Source: Verrucomicrobiota bacterium
Lineage (GTDB): Bacteria; Verrucomicrobiota; Verrucomicrobiia; Verrucomicrobiales; DEV007
NCBI GenBank assembly: GCA_020629815.1
Contig: JAHDCN010000003.1
Location: forward strand, 13,903-32,370
Reading direction: 5' to 3'
Length of the DNA stretch: 18,468 nt
A program made the position numbers and the translations under genes. Below the pieces are notes generated by a model. The model was given only the letters and a program-made list of their open reading frames with translations. It had not been told where the DNA came from and did not search any database. This document shows positions 8,299 through 15,744 of this stretch, piece after piece; within the stretch, counting starts at the first letter, position 1; each line of letters starts with the position of its first letter.

Positions 8299-8448
8299 GG
8301 CAGTTTTCTTCGGGTGAATTTTTGAGTTGGGAACCGCAAAGTCCTACGGCGAAGAAGGGCCCAGGGTGGAGGCGCTCTTCGGTTTCCAGAGTCGAGAGAC
8401 GAGCCCGGCTTTGGCAGGAAAGGTATGAATAATTGGGGTAGAAAAGAA

Positions 8449-9651
8449 TCAGCTGATAAGATCGCTCCCAATCCCTTTTGAGGCAAACGCTTTCAGGCAC
8501 CAATCGTACTCAGCGACCAACTGATCAACAACGTCTCCACTGCGCATTGCTTCGGGTAACACTTCCCAGGTATACGTCTCCATTTCAAAGTGTTGGCAGC
8601 ATTCCGGATTCTGGCTGAGGTAGTCGATCACACCAGTCACATGATCGCGAGTATCGTCAAAAATGGCTTCCGGCTGGGCGTGGATTGGAACATGGAAATG
8701 AACTCGCCACTCGTCTCCCGCAGCCTCTTCACCCGCTTGATACCACGATAGAGCATCGGGCAAATCGCGGAATCGATGAGTCACGTTGTCACCGTTTCTC
8801 ACGACGACCTGGTGCAGGTAGACTTCATCAATGAAAGCTTCCAGTCTCGAGACGCTTTCCGGGGTGGGGGTGACTTTCAAAGCTGAGCTGAGATGAATCT
8901 TGCTGATTCGAATGCCATTGTCTTGCAGGCGCCCGAGCGCTTCGTCGGGCTCTTCGTATTCAATTGCGAGGTGACATGTGTCATAGTTGATGCCGATGTT
9001 GCGCAGAATGGATTCGGTCTCTGCGGAAGAAAGGCCATCTGTGAGTTGATCAAAAAATGCCACCGATTCCGGAGTCGTTTCAAAAAGCCCCAGCGGTTCG
9101 GGCTCCATACCCAGATGAATGTCACGGCCGGTTTTTTCCCGGAGCCGATCGATATGTGTGCTGCAGAGGCGGAGGTTGGAAATTATCTCACTTAGTTGCT
9201 CGGACTCCGTTTCCGGCTTTACGAATTCTTTGAAGGACCCGGGCAAGGTGCTCACGCTGACCGATTGGCCTTCAGGGGTAATCTCACAGAGGAGATCAAA
9301 AAGGGTGTTGGTATAGCTGAGTCTTTCCTTTGTCGTCCAGTCAGGAGCGTAAACCTGTTCTTTTACCCGCGTGCCATGAAAGGTGCCGTAGGGAAATCCG
9401 TTGATTGTGAATACGTAGGAATTGGTGGCATCTAACCATTTCCGAAACGCATCCGTTTGATCTTGGCTACTCTGCAGCTCTTCGGCCGCATCTGCACTGA
9501 GCCTGAGCCCGACTCCATAAGGTGCATCCGGGCACACTCTCTTCCTTACCTCGTCTGTGTGGGTGCGTAACCCATGGAAGGTCTCCTCCCATGTTTCCCC
9601 GCGGTGGATATTGGTGCAGTACCCGAGATGAATCCCGTTTTGTAGAAGCAT
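8449..9651 (-). CDS. eboE: EboE-like metabolite-traffic protein (sugar phosphate isomerase/epimerase-like TIM barrel)
   Basis: About 400 residues. The N-terminus (GIHLGYCTNIHRGETWEETF) and the blocks FTINGFPYGTFHGTRVKE, APDWTTKERL, LGMEPEPLGLFETT, NYDTCHLAIEYEEP, ISKIHLSSALK and VHFHVPI match what I recall of EboE, an AP-endonuclease-2-like TIM barrel. Glu, Asp and His residues in the EPEP, DTCH and HFHVP strands are the likely divalent-metal ligands. Ebo operons normally also carry EboA, EboB (TatD-like), EboC (UbiA prenyltransferase) and EboD (dehydroquinate-synthase-like) and are linked to moving a lipid-linked precursor to the periplasm; none of these is in the window. The ATG at 9651 gives the shortest family-like N-terminus. 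ATG 9681 (adding MAKRNWLCWL) and TTG 9702 are alternatives, and no start has a clear ribosome binding site. Confidence 0.75.
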   Translation of the reverse strand: MLLQNGIHLGYCTNIHRGETWEETFHGLRTHTDEVRKRVCPDAPYGVGLRLSADAAEELQSSQDQTDAFRKWLDATNSYVFTINGFPYGTFHGTRVKEQVYAPDWTTKERLSYTNTLFDLLCEITPEGQSVSVSTLPGSFKEFVKPETESEQLSEIISNLRLCSTHIDRLREKTGRDIHLGMEPEPLGLFETTPESVAFFDQLTDGLSSAETESILRNIGINYDTCHLAIEYEEPDEALGRLQDNGIRISKIHLSSALKVTPTPESVSRLEAFIDEVYLHQVVVRNGDNVTHRFRDLPDALSWYQAGEEAAGDEWRVHFHVPIHAQPEAIFDDTRDHVTGVIDYLSQNPECCQHFEMETYTWEVLPEAMRSGDVVDQLVAEYDWCLKAFASKGIGSDLIS

Positions 9652-9745
9652 AAGCCAACAAAGCCAGTTTCTTTTCGCCATGCAAGGCTGTTCGGAGTGC
9701 AATTCTCGGAATTGTTACTTTTTTGAAAAAATTACCTCATTTGTT

Positions 9746-9774
9746 TTGTAAAATACCCGTTCTTCTTGTTAAAT
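9746..9774 (+). promoter_or_regulatory. Candidate sigma-70 promoter for the membrane-anchored response regulator
   Basis: TTGTAA (9746-9751) and TTAAAT (9769-9774) are separated by 17 bp, each matching the consensus at 4/6 positions, about 28 bp before the ATG at 9803. The surrounding 100-bp divergent gap is very AT-rich, so this is only the best of several weak candidates. Confidence 0.3.
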
Positions 9775-9802
9775 AGAGTCTTTTTTAAGATTTTTCGTAA
9801 AT

Positions 9803-11455
9803 ATGACAATCGGACTGCCAGAAGACGATGGAAAGAGGGCATTGACTCCGCCCGTGGAGAAAGCCGGTGTTCTGGTCGTTGATGACGATCCGGCCTTTCA
9901 ACTTGGCTTGAAAACCTTTCTCCGGGAATATGCCGGCTTCGGTAAAGTGCATACTGCCCGCAGCGGCTACGAGGCCTTGAATATTCTGGAGGCAAACGAG
10001 AACATCACAGTGGTAACGCTGGACAACGAAATGCCTGGAATGTCGGGGATCGAATTGCTGGGCAAGCTCAGTGAATCCGAGACTGATCCAGTCAGTGTAG
10101 TGATGATTACCGGTAAGAGTACCGATGATCTCGAAAGTCGCTTCAAAGGATTCAAGACTTCTTCGTTGATTACGAATCACTATTTGGCAAAGCCTGTTTC
10201 CTTTGAAGAATTGGAACCGGTGATTCTTCGCGCTCATGATGAGCGGGCCGCACATTGTCGAATCGACGAGACCATTTCAGAAGTGACGGGAGACAATCAT
10301 CCGTCCGAAGAGGAAGAACTGAACGAAGAGCAAGTTGAGGAGGAATCAGTCGAGGCGCATCAGGAGACCGGGCCTGCTGAGGAAGAGCAGGATGAGTTGT
10401 TTACCGGAGAGCGAAAATCATCATTTGCGGCAGAAGAGACCGATTCAGAAGAAGAAGGTGATGATGAAGTGACTGATGAGCCGGAATCTGACGATCATGA
10501 GCCGCAGTTCGGGTTGGCCGGTCTGCCGATTATTGATCCTGATGTGGATGACTCGAGTGGAATATCGGAAGAGGAAATTTACGTAGAAGATCAGGTTGAT
10601 GAAGATGATCTTGAGAAAGTAGAGGCAGGATTTCTGGACAATGTTCCTGAAACAGATCGGCTTTCTGCGCTCGAGAAAAAGCTCGAAGAGAACACCGCTG
10701 CGCTGCGTGAGTTGAAAGGAAGAATGCCAACTATTGAGCAGCGCTTTTGGCTTGGAATTCTCAAGCTGCTCGCTCTCGGCGTCATTCTCTGGCTGATGTG
10801 GCAAATGAATTTGTTCAGCCATGCGGAGAATCTCTGGAATAAGTGGAAGCCTCCTCTATTAAAGGCGAATGCAGAAGAGGTTCAAACAAGCGCAAAGTCC
10901 AATCTTGTGACAGAACCTGTCTCGAATCCCCAAAAGGAACCAAATTCCAAGCCCGAGCCGAAAGCCGCGAAGCAAAAGGAGCCCGAACCTAAAGGGCAGA
11001 AGCAGGAATCCGTGGTGGCAAAAGAAAAACCGAAAAAGAACGATAGTAATACTGACGATCGCAACGCAAAGCCGGTGAAAACAGAGCCAAAGGAAAAAGA
11101 AGCCAAAGCTCCTGACCCGGAAGCCGAAAAAGAACAGCCAAAAAAGAAAGAAGAGGCGACTGAGAATTCTGAAGAGGAAAGTCCCAAGCAAGATAAAGCC
11201 GATACAGCAAAGGATACCTGGTATCGTGGTATTCTTCTCACAAAAGATGTCGAAAGACTCGAAAGTGAGGGAAAGTGGGAGGAAGCTAAAGGGAAGAATA
11301 CCGAGGCAATTGCGATTTTTGAGAGAGTTCGGGTAGAATTCCCCGATTTCGAGCAGGAGATTGTCGAACTCCGGCTGCAGCAGATGCGCAATAAGCAGCG
11401 ACAGATAGATGCACGCCTGCGTGCACTCAATCAAAGACGACAGGCGATTCAGTAG
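9803..11455 (+). CDS. Membrane-anchored response-regulator-like protein with charged low-complexity arms
   Basis: A 550-residue protein. Residues 22-142 form a CheY-like receiver with the acidic pocket D27-D29, phosphoacceptor D74 in TLDNEMPGMSG, T103 and K130-P131, so it should be phosphorylatable. No DNA-binding or enzymatic output domain follows. Residues about 155-275 are extremely rich in Glu and Asp. Residues 283-306 look like a short coiled coil, and a single transmembrane helix follows (about 315-336). Residues 360-470 are rich in Lys, Glu and Pro, and a helical C-terminus (472-550, one TPR-like hairpin plus an Arg/Gln-rich helix) ends the protein. If the receiver is cytoplasmic, the Lys-rich arm and C-terminus would be periplasmic, although positive charges there make the topology uncertain. 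It stands alone between its own promoter region and a strong terminator; no histidine kinase is adjacent. I do not recognise the whole architecture. Confidence 0.85.
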   Translation: MTIGLPEDDGKRALTPPVEKAGVLVVDDDPAFQLGLKTFLREYAGFGKVHTARSGYEALNILEANENITVVTLDNEMPGMSGIELLGKLSESETDPVSVVMITGKSTDDLESRFKGFKTSSLITNHYLAKPVSFEELEPVILRAHDERAAHCRIDETISEVTGDNHPSEEEELNEEQVEEESVEAHQETGPAEEEQDELFTGERKSSFAAEETDSEEEGDDEVTDEPESDDHEPQFGLAGLPIIDPDVDDSSGISEEEIYVEDQVDEDDLEKVEAGFLDNVPETDRLSALEKKLEENTAALRELKGRMPTIEQRFWLGILKLLALGVILWLMWQMNLFSHAENLWNKWKPPLLKANAEEVQTSAKSNLVTEPVSNPQKEPNSKPEPKAAKQKEPEPKGQKQESVVAKEKPKKNDSNTDDRNAKPVKTEPKEKEAKAPDPEAEKEQPKKKEEATENSEEESPKQDKADTAKDTWYRGILLTKDVERLESEGKWEEAKGKNTEAIAIFERVRVEFPDFEQEIVELRLQQMRNKQRQIDARLRALNQRRQAIQ

Positions 11456-11488
11456 AAATAGGGCCAGTTCAGAATTGCTAAGTAACTC

Positions 11489-11526
11489 AACCTCAGTAGG
11501 TCACATTCGACCTGTTGAGGTTTTTT
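11489..11526 (+). terminator. Rho-independent terminator after the response-regulator-like gene
   Basis: Arms AACCTCAGTAGGTC (11489-11502) and GACCTGTTGAGGTT (11509-11522) pair over all 14 positions, with two G-U wobbles, around the six-base loop ACATTC. A run of six T follows at 11521-11526. It lies 33 bp after the stop codon. Confidence 0.92.
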
Positions 11527-11542
11527 GTGTTTGTTGGAGCTG

Positions 11543-11614
11543 AACCGATACGACGCTCAACCCCAATCGGTTTCACTTAGGGCTGCTAGCCTATCTCATT
11601 GTATTTCAATGAGA
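11543..11614 (+). repeat. Two inverted repeats (possible RNA hairpins) in the intergenic region
   Basis: AACCGAT (11543-11549) and ATCGGTT (11566-11572) are inverted with a 16-base spacer. TCTCATTG (11594-11601) and CAATGAGA (11607-11614) form a perfect 8-bp stem with a 5-base loop. Neither is followed by a T run, so they are not ordinary terminators. They sit between the terminator at 11489 and the promoter at 11679. I see no coding potential in 11527-11747. Confidence 0.45.
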
Positions 11615-11651
11615 AGCAATGAATGGCTCTACTGCTAAAGGAATATATTAT

Positions 11652-11665
11652 AAATAATATTATTT
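11652..11665. repeat. 14-bp perfect palindrome upstream of the haloperoxidase promoter
   Basis: AAATAATATTATTT is its own reverse complement and ends 13 bp before the -35 hexamer. It could be a dimeric regulator site or an UP-like AT element. The very AT-rich setting makes a chance palindrome possible. Confidence 0.35.
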
Positions 11666-11678
11666 CCATAATTTAACC

Positions 11679-11707
11679 TTGATAGTAAGGTTTTATTAAT
11701 TTATAAT
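11679..11707 (+). promoter_or_regulatory. Near-consensus sigma-70 promoter of the haloperoxidase-porin pair
   Basis: TTGATA (11679-11684, 5/6 match to TTGACA) and TATAAT (11702-11707, perfect) are exactly 17 bp apart, in an AT-rich stretch about 40 bp before the ATG at 11748. A 6-bp inverted repeat, AACCTT (11675-11680) and AAGGTT (11687-11692), straddles the -35 and could be an operator. This is the best promoter match in the window. Confidence 0.65.
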
Positions 11708-11747
11708 AACGATTGATAAATTTAAAAACTTTATATTTCTCCCAGCC

Positions 11748-13139
11748 ATGAATCTATCCAGACGGTCATTTCTCCATGCGGCAGCAGTTGCCGGAGGCGG
11801 TGCGCTAGCCAGTTGTGCCGCACCTGTTGGCTCAAACCGCTCGTACCTCACCGGGGTCGTTCCGAAAGGAAGTGAAATCGCTCCGGATTCCTTTTGGACC
11901 GATGTCATGTTCCAGGGTGTTCGTGACCAGGCCATTGGGCCTCCAATTGCGTCCCGCATCTATGCAATGGGGCATCTTGCCGGTTTCCTGGCTGTGAATG
12001 GAATTCATGGAGGTTACCACTGCCCGTATCCGGAAATTGGCAGAGCCCCCAAAGGAATCTCTGAAAAAGCTGCCTATGCAGCGGCGACAGCAAGAGCTGC
12101 ATCAGAGGGGCTTCAGGCACCGATGTCGATTGATCTGAAACGCTACCTTGGACAACTCCGCGAGAGTGGTTCTGCGGTGGATGCAGGTGTTCGATGGGGG
12201 ATTCATGTTGGAAAAGCGGTGCAAAAACGCCGGACAATTGATGGCGGGCATGCAGAACGAGTCGGCTTCTACTTCGATCCAGCCTATGAGCCACGCAAGA
12301 CGGTCGACTCCTGGTCTGCAGTTGGTCCCTTTTACAAGACTTCGATTGGTCCGCGGTTTTCCACCTTTGAGCGTCCACTCTTTCCGAATCTCGGGAACAT
12401 GGAGCCGTATGCGATCAAATCGAAAACGCATTTTGCGGTGCGCCCGTTTCACGATGTTCGATCCAAGGAGTTCGCTGAAGAATTTGAGGAAGTCTACCAA
12501 TATGGCGGCACTCACAGCACGATCCGAACTCCGGACCAACACGAGATCGCGTTCTTCTGGGAAGACGGGCCTCGAGGCGGGACAGTTCCTGCGGCATTTC
12601 TTCATATTGCGATCCGTATTATGGAGCGGCGAGGCTGCTACTCTCTGATTGAGCGCGCCCAGCTGCTTGCACAGATGAGCTGTGCAATGTCCGATGCAGG
12701 CCTTTCAGCCTGGCACACCAAATATTTTACGGATGTTATCCGACCGGAAACTGCGATTCGCTATTCGGCAGATTCTTTCGGCAATCCGGATCCCCGCGTC
12801 AAATGCGATCCCAAATGGACCACGCTGATCCCGACTCCACCATTCCCCGCCTATGTGTCAGGTCACTCGGCCTTCTCCGGTGCAGGTGCTGAGATGCTTC
12901 GTCAGTGGTTTAAGTCTGACTCCATTTCTTTTGAGTGTGAGGCTCTCGACACAGTGAACTGGCCGAAACAACTGCGCGGTGCGGTGCGGAAATATCACGA
13001 CTTCACCACGGTCGAGTCAGAGAACGGCATGAGCCGGATCTACGGTGGCGTCCACTGGCAGCTCGACAATGTCGAGGGCATTCGGATGGGGCGCGGAATT
13101 GGTCGCTACGTCCACAGAAATTATCTCCACAAAGTTTAA
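11748..13139 (+). CDS. Vanadium-dependent haloperoxidase (PAP2 superfamily), Tat-exported putative lipoprotein
   Basis: A 463-residue protein. The N-terminus SRRSFLH (4-10) plus a hydrophobic stretch is a twin-arginine signal, and LASC with C23 fits a lipobox, so it is probably exported folded and lipid-anchored. The three PAP2/vanadium-peroxidase blocks are intact: K325-X6-R332-P333 in HTKYFTDVIRP; S371-G372-H373 in PAYVSGHSAF; and S429-R430-X5-H436-X3-D440 in SRIYGGVHWQLD. These hold vanadate (or phosphate in the related acid phosphatases) and include the axial His. The long helical N-terminal part (DVMFQGVRDQAIGPPIASRIYAM) and overall length fit bacterial vanadium haloperoxidases better than acid phosphatases. 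Such enzymes oxidise halides with H2O2. Chloride, bromide or iodide preference cannot be read from the sequence. It is followed after 24 bp by a porin-like gene. No ribosome binding site is seen before the ATG. Confidence 0.85.
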   Translation: MNLSRRSFLHAAAVAGGGALASCAAPVGSNRSYLTGVVPKGSEIAPDSFWTDVMFQGVRDQAIGPPIASRIYAMGHLAGFLAVNGIHGGYHCPYPEIGRAPKGISEKAAYAAATARAASEGLQAPMSIDLKRYLGQLRESGSAVDAGVRWGIHVGKAVQKRRTIDGGHAERVGFYFDPAYEPRKTVDSWSAVGPFYKTSIGPRFSTFERPLFPNLGNMEPYAIKSKTHFAVRPFHDVRSKEFAEEFEEVYQYGGTHSTIRTPDQHEIAFFWEDGPRGGTVPAAFLHIAIRIMERRGCYSLIERAQLLAQMSCAMSDAGLSAWHTKYFTDVIRPETAIRYSADSFGNPDPRVKCDPKWTTLIPTPPFPAYVSGHSAFSGAGAEMLRQWFKSDSISFECEALDTVNWPKQLRGAVRKYHDFTTVESENGMSRIYGGVHWQLDNVEGIRMGRGIGRYVHRNYLHKV

Positions 13140-13163
13140 TTACCCCTGAAACACAATTGAGCA

Positions 13164-14213
13164 ATGAAACGCATTATTCTGTTTATTACCCTTTTGGGTG
13201 CGTTGGGTCTTTCCCAGCTTGCTGAAGCGCAAACTCGTCGAGTTTCTGACTTCGATCAAAGGCGCGGACCCAGGCATGAGTTCCAGAAGCCTCTGGCTTA
13301 TGATGTAGGCGGGCACACCGTTCTCTTCGAGGGCTTGATGTTCACCGGTGGCCAATACTTGTTCGAAGACCTCGATACGCAGGGACTCGTCCCCGGGAAC
13401 GCAGGTGGCACATTTGTCTACGGCGGTGTCTTTGACCTTCGGGTGACGAGAAAAATGGCCAACACCTATGCCTACGGCTTTGATGGGCGAATTGTGGTCG
13501 ATGGTGTCGAGGGTGCTGAGAATGTCGATGAACGCTTTGACGTCTATATTCGAGGTCACCGGGGCCAGATTTCCTACGGTAACTTTGCTGATCGCGATGA
13601 AATCCTGATTTCCGGCCGACGGGGCTTGGTGGGAGAGGCAAATTTGTTTAACGACGGATTCTTCTCTCCTTCGAACAAGCGGGCGTTTCGTTATCGCGGT
13701 CGTTTCAGCAGTTTTCTGGTGGATGCAGCTGTCGATGATGATGGGGAAAACTACAATGTAGGTGTCCTGTATCGAAGCCCGACTATCTCCCGAAAGGATT
13801 CCTGGTCGCTCGATTATCACGGTGGAGATGTCTTTGATCGCTACAAGCGCAACGGTGTCACCGCCGGCTACCAGATCAGCTATGGCAGCTTCGATATCAA
13901 AGCTGGAGTCGCCTATGATCACTTCGATCCGTATGCGGCCGGTTTTGGAAACTTCGACCGAATGTCAGCCAGTTTTGCAGCCAGCTACAAGTTCCATCAG
14001 TTGACTCTGTCTGCTGGCTTCATGCTCTCGGAAACGAATAATGGAGATTTAGAGACAGCTTATACGGCAGGTCTGAGATACGACATGGCTCGCGGATTGA
14101 GTCTGAACGCCGGATATTTCTACATGGATGCGGACAGCCTGGGAACAGATGGGTTGCCAGTGACCGCCGGAGATTTTTCAGGTGGCCGAATCACCCTCTC
14201 TTACCAGTTCTAA
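13164..14213 (+). CDS. Porin-like outer-membrane beta-barrel protein
   Basis: A 349-residue protein with a classical signal peptide (MKRIILFITLLGALGLSQLAEA, probable cleavage after A22). The mature part has many short amphipathic strands alternating with polar turns (for example FVYGGVFDLRVT, YAYGFDGRIVVDG, ITLSYQF) and ends in Phe, the C-terminal signature of barrels inserted by the BAM machinery. An internal FDVYIRGHRGQISYGNF segment resembles the RxxxxGLxxxxGxxxxG region of Gram-negative general porins. It should sit in the outer membrane and allow diffusion of small solutes; specificity is unknown. It lies 24 bp after the haloperoxidase gene, so the two are probably cotranscribed, and a possible terminator follows. 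Expression may follow the strong promoter at 11679. Confidence 0.75.
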   Translation: MKRIILFITLLGALGLSQLAEAQTRRVSDFDQRRGPRHEFQKPLAYDVGGHTVLFEGLMFTGGQYLFEDLDTQGLVPGNAGGTFVYGGVFDLRVTRKMANTYAYGFDGRIVVDGVEGAENVDERFDVYIRGHRGQISYGNFADRDEILISGRRGLVGEANLFNDGFFSPSNKRAFRYRGRFSSFLVDAAVDDDGENYNVGVLYRSPTISRKDSWSLDYHGGDVFDRYKRNGVTAGYQISYGSFDIKAGVAYDHFDPYAAGFGNFDRMSASFAASYKFHQLTLSAGFMLSETNNGDLETAYTAGLRYDMARGLSLNAGYFYMDADSLGTDGLPVTAGDFSGGRITLSYQF

Positions 14214-14239
14214 TCTAATCCGCAGATATACTGAAAAAC

Positions 14240-14295
14240 CAACCCGTCGATTGTCCGGTATTGATTGCACCGGGCCGAGGCGGGTTGCTTATTTT
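14240..14295 (+). terminator. Possible terminator after the porin-like gene
   Basis: CAACCCG (14240-14246) pairs with CGGGTTG (14281-14287), and inside it GTCCGGT (14253-14259) pairs with ACCGGGC (14269-14275) with one G-U. A small internal loop separates the stems, and a T-rich stretch (CTTATTTTCT) follows. It is less regular than the other terminators here, but well placed 27 bp after the stop. Confidence 0.45.
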
Positions 14296-14342
14296 CTGGA
14301 CCAAAATCTTTACCTCACTGAGCCGGAAGTTTACCCTCCGGT

Positions 14343-15701
14343 ATGTGTTTTCGACTTCTTCTCCTTCTTTGCCTGCTGATCAGTAGCCCTTTTGTGGCGG
14401 CAAAAGATCAGCCGAATGTTCTGTTCATTGCTGTTGATGATCTCAACCACTGGGTGAGTCATCTGGGCCGAAATCCTCAGGCGAAAACGCCGAACATTGA
14501 TCGGCTTGCAGCCATGGGTACGACGTTTACCAATGCCCATACGCCGGTGCCTGCCTGTGAGCCAACTCGCTGTGCGATCATGGGTGGACGTCGTCCGTGG
14601 GTGAGTGGCTGTTACAAAAACGGCCACAAATGGAAAAAGTATCAGGCAGCGGGTGAAGGGCTCTCGGCTCAGTTTCTCAAAGCAGATTACTACGTTGCCG
14701 GCGCGGGAAAAATCTATCACGGAATTGGTGATGTCTACCAATCAGAGTGGACGGAGTACATGTCAGCAAAGGGCCGCTCCTCTAATGGTCCGGGCGTTGA
14801 CAAATATGACGGCTATCACGTGGAGAAGACCTTCCCTGATTTGAAGGACGAAGACATTGTCGACTGGCACAGCACGGATTACTGCATCGAGCGACTCTCC
14901 AAAAAGAGCGACAAACCTTTCTTTCTCGCCTGTGGTCTTTACAAGCCCCATCTCGCGTTTGTGGCGCCGCGCAAGTATTACGAAGACTATCCGTTAGAAT
15001 CGATTGAGCTGCCGCCTCATCGCGAAGATGATCTCGACGACATCCCGCCATCCGGAGTGAAGATGGCCGGGCCGGGAGGTGACCACGCCAAGTTTCTGAA
15101 AAGCGGTCGGTGGAAAGCCGCGATTCAATCCTACCTCGCTACCATGGCCTACACCGATATGAATATAGGCCGACTACTCGATGCCTACGAGAAGAGTCCA
15201 GATCGGGAAAACACCATTATTGTCTTCTGGACTGACCACGGTTGGTCTTTGGGAGAGAAGCAACACTGGCGGAAATTTGCGCTTTGGGAGGAAACCACCC
15301 GTGTGCCTCATATTTGGGTTGTGCCCGGAATGACCAAGCCGGGAACTCGCTGTGATCAGCCTGTTGATTTGATGAGCGTCTACCCAACCTTATGCAAACT
15401 CGCAGGATTGCCGAAACCGGACCATGTGTCGGGAAAAAGCATCATTCCTCTTTTGAAGAACCCTCAGGCTGATTGGCCGCATGCGGCAATCACCACCCAC
15501 GGGCAGGGGAATCACTCTGTCCGAACGGCAACTCATCGATACATCCGCTACCGCAATGGGGAAGAAGAGCTGTATCACAATGCTGAAGACGAATACGAAT
15601 GGACCAATCTTGCCGGCAACCCTGACCAGACTTCCCTCAAGAAAGAACTGGCCGCTTTTTTGCCGAAAAAGGAAAAGCAGGAAGTGAAGGTGAAGAAATA
15701 A
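14343..15701 (+). CDS. Secreted sulfatase, iduronate-2-sulfatase-like
   Basis: A 452-residue protein with a signal peptide (MCFRLLLLLCLLISSPFVAA). Sulfatase landmarks are in order: NVLFIAVDDLN with metal ligands D32 and D33; TPNIDRLAAMGTTFTNAH; the formylglycine site C72-E-P-T-R76; GKIYH with K123; SDKPFFLACGLYKPHLAF; and FWTDHGWSLGEKQHW with D298, H299, K306 and H308. The order and spacing match the alkaline-phosphatase-superfamily iduronate-2-sulfatase-like group common in Planctomycetes and Verrucomicrobia. The core CxPxR needed by the formylglycine-generating enzyme is kept, but the fourth position is Thr, not the usual Ser or Ala. C72 would need conversion to formylglycine by a maturase not seen here. 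Likely role: removal of sulfate esters from marine polysaccharides in the periplasm. It lies 43 bp before the ThuA-like gene and probably shares its transcript. No clear ribosome binding site. Confidence 0.88.
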   Translation: MCFRLLLLLCLLISSPFVAAKDQPNVLFIAVDDLNHWVSHLGRNPQAKTPNIDRLAAMGTTFTNAHTPVPACEPTRCAIMGGRRPWVSGCYKNGHKWKKYQAAGEGLSAQFLKADYYVAGAGKIYHGIGDVYQSEWTEYMSAKGRSSNGPGVDKYDGYHVEKTFPDLKDEDIVDWHSTDYCIERLSKKSDKPFFLACGLYKPHLAFVAPRKYYEDYPLESIELPPHREDDLDDIPPSGVKMAGPGGDHAKFLKSGRWKAAIQSYLATMAYTDMNIGRLLDAYEKSPDRENTIIVFWTDHGWSLGEKQHWRKFALWEETTRVPHIWVVPGMTKPGTRCDQPVDLMSVYPTLCKLAGLPKPDHVSGKSIIPLLKNPQADWPHAAITTHGQGNHSVRTATHRYIRYRNGEEELYHNAEDEYEWTNLAGNPDQTSLKKELAAFLPKKEKQEVKVKK

Positions 15702-15744
15702 TTACTCATCGACAAACAGCTCTGGTCTCCTCTACATTCCCGGC

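Noticed and set aside
8288..8503. Small minus-strand frames in the gap between the EboE-like and epimerase genes
   Set aside because: They overlap both neighbours, have no ribosome binding site and resemble no protein; I see nothing convincing in the 150-bp gap.
10859..11434. Two long minus-strand frames rich in Leu, Phe and Ser, looking like membrane proteins
   Set aside because: They are the mirror of the Lys/Glu-rich low-complexity part of the response-regulator-like gene (AAG/GAA codons read as CTT/TTC), not real hydrophobic proteins.
11640..11747. AT-rich palindromic stretch considered as an insertion-sequence end or replication-origin-like region
   Set aside because: There are no direct repeats, terminal inverted-repeat pair, DnaA-box cluster or transposase nearby; promoter function explains it better.
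13140..13922. 260-codon minus-strand frame opposite the porin gene
   Set aside because: The plus strand encodes a signal peptide and a barrel ending in Phe; the antisense translation has no start context or domain.
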